From Formosa sp. (GTDB taxonomy: Bacteria > Bacteroidota > Bacteroidia > Flavobacteriales > Flavobacteriaceae): DNA of 64,000 bases. The notes beneath the pieces are model-generated. The model saw nothing but the letters and a program-made list of their open reading frames with translations, had not been told where the DNA came from and searched no databases. Of this stretch, positions 1-6,813 are shown piece by piece (position 1 is the stretch's first letter; every line of letters starts with the position of its first letter). The stretch spans positions 1-64,000 of the forward strand of contig JABHDE010000030.1 in assembly GCA_018673215.1 (NCBI GenBank), given 5' to 3'. A program made the translations under genes and the position numbers.

Positions 1-49
1 ATCTGATTTCACCATCTTTTTTTCCTTTGGCTTGTTGTTCTATAGACAT
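1..49 (-). CDS. rpsR: 30S ribosomal protein S18, N-terminal fragment
   Basis: This gene runs off the left edge of the window. The first 16 codons, read leftwards from the ATG at 49-47, give MSIEQQAKGKKDGEIR, which I recognise as the usual start of flavobacterial S18. S18 binds the 30S platform next to S6. It lies 2 bases after the rpsF stop, as expected for an rpsF-rpsR(-rplI) operon read from the promoter upstream of rpsF. Only about a fifth of the protein is visible. Confidence 0.85.
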   Translation of the reverse strand, partial: MSIEQQAKGKKDGEIR

Positions 50-51
50 AA

Positions 52-390
52 TTACGCTTTTTCTTTAAGTTTAACTCTTCTTCTTTCAGCCCATGAGATT
101 GCATGTTTATCTAAGCTAACTGTTAGATAACGCATAAAACGCTCGTCACGTCTAAATTCAACTTCTAAAGGACCAATAGCCTCTCCAGGAGCAGTAAATT
201 CAAATAAGTGGTAAAAACCACTTTTTTTGTTCTGAATTGGATAGGCTAATTTCTTTAGCCCCCAATCTTCTTTCGATACCATCTTTGCTCCTTTAGAAAC
301 GAGTAAGTCCTCGTATTTCTTTACTGTTTCCTTTATCTGAGTGTCAGATAAAACGGGATTCAAGATGAAAACAGTTTCGTAATGATTCAT
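52..390 (-). CDS. rpsF: 30S ribosomal protein S6
   Basis: The product is 112 aa, near the usual S6 length. It opens with the typical MNHYETVFILNPVLSD beta-strand and carries the conserved W-G-x-[KR]-[KR]-L-A-Y-P-I element around residues 43-52 and the FRRDERFMRYL segment around 79-90. S6 forms a heterodimer with S18 on the small subunit, and rpsR follows directly. The ATG at 390 lies about 30 bases downstream of a good Bacteroidota -7 box. Confidence 0.97.
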   Translation of the reverse strand: MNHYETVFILNPVLSDTQIKETVKKYEDLLVSKGAKMVSKEDWGLKKLAYPIQNKKSGFYHLFEFTAPGEAIGPLEVEFRRDERFMRYLTVSLDKHAISWAERRRVKLKEKA

Positions 391-421
391 AAATTTATTG
401 TTATTTGTTTTTTAATGGCTG

Positions 422-452
422 CAAAAGTAAGTATTAATTATTGTTTGAACAA
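422..452 (-). promoter_or_regulatory. Promoter of rpsF-rpsR
   Basis: Reading on the minus strand, TACTTTTG at 429-422 matches the Bacteroidota -7 consensus TAnnTTTG. A TTG at 452-450 lies 20 bases upstream in the -33 position. The predicted start is near 417, giving a leader of about 27 bases. This is a consensus match only. Confidence 0.6.
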
Positions 453-490
453 CATAAAATAACATTATTTAATGCTGTTTATTTTACTCG

Positions 491-520
491 TTAATCGGTT
501 TTTTATGAGTTTAATCGATT
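491..520 (+). promoter_or_regulatory. Phased direct repeat upstream of the LytTR regulator gene (candidate LytTR site)
   Basis: TTAATCGGTT (491-500) and TTAATCGATT (511-520) match at 9 of 10 positions and sit exactly 20 bases apart, about two helical turns. They lie just upstream of a weak -7-like TATAATTG (530-537) in front of the response regulator gene at 568. LytTR domains commonly bind pairs of direct repeats about two turns apart, so autoregulation is a plausible reading. The regulator has not been shown to bind here. Confidence 0.4.
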
Positions 521-567
521 TATTTTTTGTATAATTGTACCAAATAACTTCCGATAATTAATCCCTG

Positions 568-1284
568 ATGACTTTAAATTGCATTATTGTTGATGATAAT
601 TCTACGCAAAGGTTAGCTACTTTAAGACAAATTAGTAACCACCCTTATCTCAACTTAATTGGAAAATATACTACTGCAGCTGAAGCAAAAAAATTCCTAC
701 TCAATAATCGTGTTGACCTCATTATAATGGAGGTCAACCTTTCTATTTCTGATGGTTTTGAAATCTTAGATATCTACAAAATATCTCCAGAAAACTCCTC
801 TCCATACGTTATCATTACTAGTGAAGACACTTCTCATGCTTTTAGAGCATTTGAATATAATGTGATTGATTACCTAGAAAAACCAGTAAACAAAAATCGT
901 TTTAGCGAGGCAGTTTCTAAAGCTTTACTCGACGCAAAAATGAAAGAAAATTACCAAGATTATGACGGAGAACATATCTTTGTGAAAAGTGATCTCAAAA
1001 AACGCAAAATATATATTAACGAGATTAAATGGATCGAAGCACTTGGAGACTATGTGAAATTAATTACGAACAACAAAAGTTTCGTGATTCTTTCTACAAT
1101 GAAAGCCTTTGAACATGAACTGCCTAAAGGACTGTTTTTGAGAATTCATAAGTCCTATATAGTCAATCTTAAAAAAGTAGAACGCTACGACAGTAAACAT
1201 GTCGAGATCGAAAAAACCAAACTTCCTTTAAGTAGAACTCGAAAAACACAATTAAGTCAAGCGTTAGATGTTATTGTGAATTAA
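568..1284 (+). CDS. LytTR-family response regulator with Glu at the phospho-acceptor position
   Basis: The product is 238 aa: an N-terminal receiver (about 1-120) and a C-terminal LytTR DNA-binding domain (about 135-238). The receiver keeps the acidic pair D9-D10, the T84/S85 switch residue and K105 (in YLEKP). The position that should be the phosphorylated Asp, in the DLIIM-x-VNL strand end, is Glu55, codon GAG at 730-732. Glu there often mimics the phosphorylated state, so this may be a constitutively active or phosphorylation-independent regulator. No histidine kinase gene is adjacent. The stop overlaps the convergent priA stop by 4 bases. The family assignment is firm; the target genes are unknown. 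Confidence 0.88.
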   Translation: MTLNCIIVDDNSTQRLATLRQISNHPYLNLIGKYTTAAEAKKFLLNNRVDLIIMEVNLSISDGFEILDIYKISPENSSPYVIITSEDTSHAFRAFEYNVIDYLEKPVNKNRFSEAVSKALLDAKMKENYQDYDGEHIFVKSDLKKRKIYINEIKWIEALGDYVKLITNNKSFVILSTMKAFEHELPKGLFLRIHKSYIVNLKKVERYDSKHVEIEKTKLPLSRTRKTQLSQALDVIVN

Positions 1285-3746
1285 TAATTATCTACGTTAA
1301 TAAGCAAGCGAACCGCTCTAAAGTCCTTTGTACTTGAAAAACTCATTTTAATTTTTTGTAGCACAGATTTTGTTTTTACAAGCGATTGCTTTTGAGGGAT
1401 TTTAAGTAGGATATTTTTATGATATTGATTCCTAATTCTAGAGACTATAGGGAATTCAGGTCCAAGAACATTATCTTTAAAAACATGTCTTAAACTCGTT
1501 GCTAACCAATCGGCTCCCTCATTTACTTTATTATAATCTTTATGTTTGAGAGTCAATTTAATGATTCGGCAATATGGCGGGTACTTATAAATACGGCGGT
1601 CTTCTAACTGCTCAAAAAACATGGACTCATAATCATTTATTGAAACTTGCTGAAGAATGGTGTGATAGGGATTATAGGTTTGAACAATTACTTTACCTCT
1701 TATATCAGTTCGCCCTGCACGCCCTGCTACTTGTTGCAACAATTGAAAACTGCGTTCATGCGCTCTAAAATCAGGGAAATTAATTAATTGATCGGCGTTC
1801 AAAACACCTACCAATTTCACATGTCTAAAATCCAACCCTTTAGTAACCATTTGGGTTCCCACTAAAATATCAACTTCTTTATTTTCAAAACTTGCTATGA
1901 TTCGATCGTAACTGTATTTCCCTCGAGTGGTATCTAAATCCATACGAGCTACTTTAGCATCTGGAAATATCAATTCAATTTCTTGTTGAATTTGTTCCGT
2001 TCCAAATCCTTTGCTATCTATTTCTACTCCTCCACACGCTCCACAAAACTGTTGCATAGCCATCGCATGACTGCAATAATGACAACGGAGTTGATTTTTA
2101 TATTGGTGAAATGTTAAACTTACGTCACAGTTTGGACATTCTGGGGTATGCCCACAAGTATTGCAAGAAACAACTGGGGAATATCCACGCCTATTTTGAA
2201 ATAAAATAACCTGGCATTCTGCCTCTAAAGTATCTTTTATTTCAGCTATTAAACGGTCGCTAAAATGACCTGTCATACGTTTTCGCTTGTATTTATCTGT
2301 CAGATCTACCAGTTCAATTTCTGGCATTAATACATTATTGAAACGTTTATTGAGCGCTACATATCCGTATTTTCTTTCTTTCGTGGCATTAAAAAAACTT
2401 TCTAAACTCGGAGTCGCGGAACCCAAAAGCGTTTTTGATTCAAACAAAGCTGCTAAAACAATTGCAGTATCTCTTGCATGGTACCGAGGGGAAGGATCAA
2501 ATTGTTTGTAGGATTGCTCATGCTCTTCATCAACGATAACAAGTCCTAAATTGCTAAAAGGAAGAAAAACAGAAGACCGTGCACCAATGACAACCCGAGC
2601 ATTTTCAGTGTGATTTAAAACATGATTCCATACCTCAACACGTTCATTTTGTGAATAACGCGAATGGTAAACTGCTATTTGGTTTCCAAAATACTTTTGT
2701 AAACGTTGTACCAATTGAGAAGTTAATGCAATTTCTGGAACTAAATACAACGCCTGCTTTCCTTGTGATAAAACCGATTCAATTTTCTTGACATAAACTT
2801 CGGTTTTTCCTGAAGAAGTAACACCATGAAGCAAAACAATGTTTTTAGATTCAAACTGGGCGTCTATTTCTTCCAAAGCGGTCTGCTGATAAGAATTCAG
2901 TTCAGTTGAAGCATTATCTTCTGAATTCTGAAATTGAATGCGATCGGTCTGGAAATGGTATTCGTCAAAAACCTCTTTATCTATCAATGCTTTAACTTGA
3001 GTGGAAGTCGCATTACTTTTAATCTTTAAATCGGCGACTTTTATTTGTTTAGAAGTTGTCGCCAAACTAAAGTAACTCAAAACAATCTCACGTTGTTTTG
3101 AAGCGTTTTTAAGAGTTTCTACTAGTATTTGTAAAGCATTTTCATGCTGATAATTGGCATGTAAACGGACACAGTGTATTAATTTAGGCTTGTATTTTTC
3201 AGATAATTCCTGTTCCAAAGCTATCACTTTATGATCTAGCAAACGTTTTAAAACTGGAAAGGAATTTTTTCTATCAATAATAGCATTGATTTCATCAACT
3301 TTTAAACTAGACTGCTGTTGCAAAGCTTCAAACACCAAATATTCATCATCTTTCAAATTATTAACTTCAAATTCTACGGATGGATTTAGAGAAATAATTG
3401 TTTCACTTTCCAATAAAAATGCATTGGGCATCGCAGCACGCATAATTTCTCCCAAACTACACAAATAATAACTTGACATCCATTCCCACAATTTGAACTG
3501 AAAAGAATTTATGACAGGAACTTCATCTAATATACTGTGTATTGACTTAGCTTCATAAGCTATAGGAGCGTTGTGGTGAAGATTATATACAATACCAGTA
3601 TAAACTTTATTTTTTCTAAAAGGAACCGCGACTCTTACTCCTATTTTTATGAAATCTGCTTCCGCTTTGGTAACGGCATAAGTAAAGTTACGCTCTAATG
3701 AAAGCGGTAAAATAACGTCGATAAAAAAAACATCTACGACGCGCAT
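1281..3746 (-). CDS. priA: Primosomal replication restart helicase PriA (N')
   Basis: PriA is a 3'-to-5' helicase that reloads the replisome at abandoned forks. The 821 aa are full length for PriA. Visible are the N-terminal 3'-DNA-binding domain, Walker A in GVTSSGKTE near residue 310, a DEEH Walker B near 404, and the zinc-binding segment (about 525-575) with CNTCG, CPNC, CHYC and CGACG pairs. These are followed by the helicase C-terminal motif QVAGRAGR. The ATG at 3746 lies inside the end of the upstream yihY-like gene (13-base overlap), so it is the last gene of the nadC-yihY-priA operon and is probably translationally coupled. Confidence 0.97.
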   Translation of the reverse strand: MRVVDVFFIDVILPLSLERNFTYAVTKAEADFIKIGVRVAVPFRKNKVYTGIVYNLHHNAPIAYEAKSIHSILDEVPVINSFQFKLWEWMSSYYLCSLGEIMRAAMPNAFLLESETIISLNPSVEFEVNNLKDDEYLVFEALQQQSSLKVDEINAIIDRKNSFPVLKRLLDHKVIALEQELSEKYKPKLIHCVRLHANYQHENALQILVETLKNASKQREIVLSYFSLATTSKQIKVADLKIKSNATSTQVKALIDKEVFDEYHFQTDRIQFQNSEDNASTELNSYQQTALEEIDAQFESKNIVLLHGVTSSGKTEVYVKKIESVLSQGKQALYLVPEIALTSQLVQRLQKYFGNQIAVYHSRYSQNERVEVWNHVLNHTENARVVIGARSSVFLPFSNLGLVIVDEEHEQSYKQFDPSPRYHARDTAIVLAALFESKTLLGSATPSLESFFNATKERKYGYVALNKRFNNVLMPEIELVDLTDKYKRKRMTGHFSDRLIAEIKDTLEAECQVILFQNRRGYSPVVSCNTCGHTPECPNCDVSLTFHQYKNQLRCHYCSHAMAMQQFCGACGGVEIDSKGFGTEQIQQEIELIFPDAKVARMDLDTTRGKYSYDRIIASFENKEVDILVGTQMVTKGLDFRHVKLVGVLNADQLINFPDFRAHERSFQLLQQVAGRAGRTDIRGKVIVQTYNPYHTILQQVSINDYESMFFEQLEDRRIYKYPPYCRIIKLTLKHKDYNKVNEGADWLATSLRHVFKDNVLGPEFPIVSRIRNQYHKNILLKIPQKQSLVKTKSVLQKIKMSFSSTKDFRAVRLLINVDNY

Positions 3747-4672
3747 TTTTTCTTTAAGAATTGAAGAGAGGAATTTAATTCATGACCCAGTAGAATAATA
3801 TTTGCATTCAACCAAAAGTAAAATAGGAGGATTAACAAAGCACCTATGGAACCATATAATTCATTATAAGTTGAAAAATTTTCAATGTATAAACCAAATA
3901 AATAAGAGCTCAAAATAATCAGAAAGGTTGTAAACAAAGCTCCCACAGAAAAGAAACTAGATAATTTCCCGTCTTTCGTTCCAAAATAATATAAGCTTGC
4001 CATACTCAGATATATCATAAGAACAAAAAAGAAATACTTCGCTTGAGTGATCCAAAAGAGTTCGTTGCTGGCATCGCCAGAACCAAACCTTTCTACTATG
4101 GGGTGAATTAAATAAATTTGAGCATAGCCAAATCCAACAACCGTTAATATTAAAAGAACAACAAGGATGATTGCCACTCCAAAAGCATAAAAATATTGTT
4201 TAATAAAATTACGATTGAGTTGTTGATGATATGAGTTTTCAAACCCCGAAAACACTGCATTAACTCCGTTAGCCATCAAAAACATAGAAACTAAAAATAC
4301 TGTAGAAAGAAGACCCCCTGTACTCCTATTATTAATGTTCTCAAAAATATTTTGATTGAAAAACTCAGAGGTTTGTGGTGGTAAAAAAGAATCCAAAAAA
4401 CCTAAAAAATCAACCTTAAAATTATCAACTGGAATGTAGGGAATAAGAATGATAATAAACAACAGAAAAGGAAATACCGCTGTAAAAAAACTAAATGCAA
4501 TGGCACTGGCACGAGTAGTAAGGGCACCTTTAAAAATACCAATCACATACATTTCTAGTAAATCATAACATGAAAAGCCTTCAAATCCAGGGAGGTTGAC
4601 TCGTTTTAAGAGTTTTACAATCCAATTTACAATTGGAATTTTATTAAGTTTATTTTCAATTGGTTGACTCAT
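3734..4672 (-). CDS. YihY/BrkB-family inner-membrane protein
   Basis: The product is 312 aa from the start chosen here. It has about six hydrophobic membrane segments and the family features LTTRASAIAFSFFTAVFP near the N-terminus and FYFWLNANIILLGHEL near the C-terminus. The family was once misnamed RNase BN; its role is unsettled (possible transporter). A longer reading starting at 4750 would run deep into nadC. The ATG at 4672 shares one base with the nadC stop (TAATG), the classical coupling arrangement, so I prefer it. It overlaps priA downstream by 13 bases. Confidence 0.88.
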   Translation of the reverse strand: MSQPIENKLNKIPIVNWIVKLLKRVNLPGFEGFSCYDLLEMYVIGIFKGALTTRASAIAFSFFTAVFPFLLFIIILIPYIPVDNFKVDFLGFLDSFLPPQTSEFFNQNIFENINNRSTGGLLSTVFLVSMFLMANGVNAVFSGFENSYHQQLNRNFIKQYFYAFGVAIILVVLLILTVVGFGYAQIYLIHPIVERFGSGDASNELFWITQAKYFFFVLMIYLSMASLYYFGTKDGKLSSFFSVGALFTTFLIILSSYLFGLYIENFSTYNELYGSIGALLILLFYFWLNANIILLGHELNSSLQFLKKKCAS

Positions 4673-5529
4673 TAAACCGCCTTGAGACTTAAATCCATAT
4701 TTGAAACAGAGTGAGTCAAAGATCCACATGAAATATAATTTACGCCACATTCAGCATAAAACCTTAGGGTAACTTCATCAATACCTCCAGAAGATTCTGT
4801 CTGACATTGATCTCCAATAAGTTTTATAGCTTTTTGAGTATCAGTATAATTGAAGTTATCAATTAAAATTCTATGCACCCCTTTATTCTCTAAAATTTCT
4901 TCAATTTCCTCCAAATCTCGGGCTTCCACCACAATTTGCAGATCCAATTGGTGCTTTTTTAAATACTCTTTTGTTGTAGAAATTGCTTTGGTAATTCCTC
5001 CCGCAAAATCAATATGATTGTCTTTTAACATAATCATATCATATAAAGCAAATCTGTGGTTGACTCCTCCACCAATAGCTACTGCCCATTTCTCTAAGGC
5101 TCTAAATCCCGGAGTTGTTTTTCGTGTATCTAATATTTTAGTGTCTGTACCTTTCAAAATTTCAACATAGGAATGGGTTTTAGATGCAATCGCACTCATA
5201 CGTTGCATTGCATTAAGGACAATTCGCTCGGCTTTAAGGATGGACTGTTTAGATCCTTCTACATAAAAAGCAATATCGCCAAATTTAACTTCAGCCCCAT
5301 CTTTAATGAGTGTTTCAATTTGTAAATCAGGATCTACGTAATGAAAAACTTGTTTTGCAAAATTGACGCCTGCTATTACGCCATTGTCTTTAATTAATAA
5401 CTTTGCTTTTCCAACAGCATCGGAAGGAATACATGCTAAAGAACTGTAGTCTCCATCTCCTACATCTTCGCGGATTGCATTGGCAATTATTAATTGTACT
5501 TCATTTTTAAATTGTTCGTTGGTAATCAT
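4672..5529 (-). CDS. nadC: Nicotinate-nucleotide pyrophosphorylase (quinolinate phosphoribosyltransferase)
   Basis: The enzyme converts quinolinate and PRPP to nicotinate mononucleotide, CO2 and PPi in de novo NAD synthesis. The 285 aa are typical. Recognisable elements are EDVGDGDYSS near the start, the catalytic stretch ILDTRKTTPGFR followed by EKWAVAIGGGVNHR, MLKDNHI, and the C-terminal barrel segment SSGGIDEVTLRFYAECGVNYISCGSLTHS. It is first in a minus-strand operon with yihY and priA, a functionally mixed set. nadA and nadB are not in the window. Confidence 0.96.
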   Translation of the reverse strand: MITNEQFKNEVQLIIANAIREDVGDGDYSSLACIPSDAVGKAKLLIKDNGVIAGVNFAKQVFHYVDPDLQIETLIKDGAEVKFGDIAFYVEGSKQSILKAERIVLNAMQRMSAIASKTHSYVEILKGTDTKILDTRKTTPGFRALEKWAVAIGGGVNHRFALYDMIMLKDNHIDFAGGITKAISTTKEYLKKHQLDLQIVVEARDLEEIEEILENKGVHRILIDNFNYTDTQKAIKLIGDQCQTESSGGIDEVTLRFYAECGVNYISCGSLTHSVSNMDLSLKAV

Positions 5530-5617
5530 GTTTGTAACTTTGTAGCTAAAATATGAATTGTAACGGAAATACGTTCACAATTTTAAAGCCTTATTTTAAA
5601 AAAAATAACTTTAGGAC

Positions 5618-6091
5618 ATGCAAATTAAACTCATAGCCATTGGAAAAACAGATTTATCAGAATTAGAACGCCTTATATCTGTCTATCAAAATCGGTTATC
5701 ACATTATGTTCGGTTTTCGTTTGAGATTATTCCTGACCTGAAAAATACCAAAAATTTATCTGAAAAACTTCAAAAAGAAGAAGAGGGTAAATTGATCCTT
5801 AGTAAAATAACGTCCACAGATCGATTGATGTTACTAGATGAAAATGGCAAAGAGATGAATTCTATCGAATTTTCCGGATTTCTTCAAAAACAAATGAATT
5901 CTGGAATTAAACAATTGGTGTTAGCAATTGGTGGACCGTATGGGTTTTCAGAAGCAGTATATCAAAAAGCATCTGGAACCTTGGCACTTTCAAAAATGAC
6001 ATTTTCACATCAAATGGTTCGACTTTTTGTAATTGAGCAACTGTATAGAGGATTTACAATTCTTAAAAACGAGCCTTATCACCACCGTTAG
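5618..6091 (+). CDS. rlmH: 23S rRNA pseudouridine-1915 N3-methyltransferase RlmH
   Basis: The product is 157 aa, the usual size for this small SPOUT methyltransferase, which acts on helix 69 of assembled 70S ribosomes. It has the knot-forming AIGGPYGFSEAVY SAM loop and the diagnostic C-terminus (RLFVIEQLYRGFTILKNEPYHHR). It is divergent from nadC. A -7-like TAACTTTA lies at 5606-5613, only 5 bases before the ATG, so the message may be almost leaderless. rdgB follows after 16 bases. Confidence 0.96.
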   Translation: MQIKLIAIGKTDLSELERLISVYQNRLSHYVRFSFEIIPDLKNTKNLSEKLQKEEEGKLILSKITSTDRLMLLDENGKEMNSIEFSGFLQKQMNSGIKQLVLAIGGPYGFSEAVYQKASGTLALSKMTFSHQMVRLFVIEQLYRGFTILKNEPYHHR

Positions 6092-6107
6092 TATAAAACA
6101 AAATAAT

Positions 6108-6677
6108 ATGAACATAGTATTCGCTACCAATAACTCCAACAAAATAAAAGAAGTACAAACCCTTCTTCCCTCCAATATAAAGCTAATAAGCCTCAAGGAT
6201 ATTGGATGTTTGGAAGAAATCCCTGAAACTCAAAACACCATCGAAGGCAATGCCATTCAAAAAGCAAATTACATTAAAGAGCACTACGGTCTTGATTGTT
6301 TTGCCGACGATACTGGCTTAGAAGTACAGGCTTTAAATGGAGCTCCAGGTGTGTTTTCTGCACGCTATGCTGGCCCTCAACGCAATGCTGACGATAATAT
6401 GAACTTATTATTATCTAAACTAAAGTCAAAAAACAATCGGCTTGCTCGATTCAAAACAGTTATTGCTTTGCACTTTAAAGGCGAATTGATAACCTTTGAA
6501 GGAATTTGTGAAGGAGAAATTACACAAGAAAAAGCAGGGTTCGATGGGTTTGGTTATGATCCAGTATTTCAACCTACAACGTATAAAAAAACTTTTGCCG
6601 AAATTTCTTTAGCAGAAAAAAATCGAATTGGACACCGTGGAAAAGCCGTTTCAAAATTGGTCGCATATTTTAAATAA
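6108..6677 (+). CDS. rdgB: Non-canonical purine NTP pyrophosphatase (RdgB/Ham1)
   Basis: The enzyme hydrolyses dITP, ITP and XTP to monophosphates so that deaminated purines are not incorporated. The product is 189 aa from ATG 6108. An upstream in-frame start at 6033 would add 25 residues of rlmH-overlapping sequence unlike the family, whereas MNIVFATNNSNKIKEV is the classical N-terminus. Other family motifs are FADDTGLEVQALNGAPGVFSARYAG and the C-terminal GFGYDPVF and NRIGHRGKA. It is probably co-transcribed with rlmH. Confidence 0.96.
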   Translation: MNIVFATNNSNKIKEVQTLLPSNIKLISLKDIGCLEEIPETQNTIEGNAIQKANYIKEHYGLDCFADDTGLEVQALNGAPGVFSARYAGPQRNADDNMNLLLSKLKSKNNRLARFKTVIALHFKGELITFEGICEGEITQEKAGFDGFGYDPVFQPTTYKKTFAEISLAEKNRIGHRGKAVSKLVAYFK

Positions 6678-6696
6678 GCATTTAATTAATTAGTGT

Positions 6697-6704
6697 TATC
6701 TTTG
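6697..6704 (+). promoter_or_regulatory. -7 promoter element for the DEAD-box helicase leader
   Basis: TATCTTTG matches TAnnTTTG exactly. Transcription would start near 6710, leaving a leader of about 100 bases before the ATG at 6814, long for this genome. Confidence 0.6.
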
Positions 6705-6715
6705 CCGCTTGAAAT

Positions 6716-6781
6716 TCCTCAGGGTGAGGATGTGTTACAAGGAGCTTGGTTTAGGTATGTTCGATACCCTCTAAGTAACAC
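6716..6781 (+). promoter_or_regulatory. Structured 5' leader of the DEAD-box helicase mRNA (candidate cis-regulatory RNA)
   Basis: Two folds can be drawn by hand. (a) A hairpin TCCTCA-GGG-TGAGGA at 6716-6730. (b) A long imperfect helix: GTGTTAC (6732-6738) with GTAACAC (6775-6781), an AA/AA internal loop, GGAG (6741-6744) with CTCT (6769-6772), a one-sided 9-base bulge (6745-6753), then GGTAT (6754-6758) with ATACC (6764-6768) around a GTTCG loop. All 16 expected pairs of (b) form, one of them G-U. I do not recognise it as a named riboswitch. Helicase genes of this kind are often controlled by cold or by their own product through the leader, so autoregulation is the leading inference. Confidence 0.5.
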
Positions 6782-6813
6782 TTAGAAATTTATCGAATAT
6801 TAAATTAAGAAAA

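Noticed and set aside
3734-4750. Longer yihY-like reading starting at 4750
   Set aside because: It would overlap nadC by about 78 bases; the ATG at 4672 overlaps the nadC stop by one base and gives the family N-terminus.
6005-6196. Minus-strand open frame across the rlmH/rdgB junction
   Set aside because: It is fully covered by two well-supported genes on the other strand and matches nothing recognisable.
6732-6781. tRNA-like element (7-bp closing stem and a GTTCG loop resembling a T-arm) before the helicase gene
   Set aside because: Only 50 bases long, with no anticodon arm, D-arm or CCA end; it fits better as a hairpin-type leader structure.
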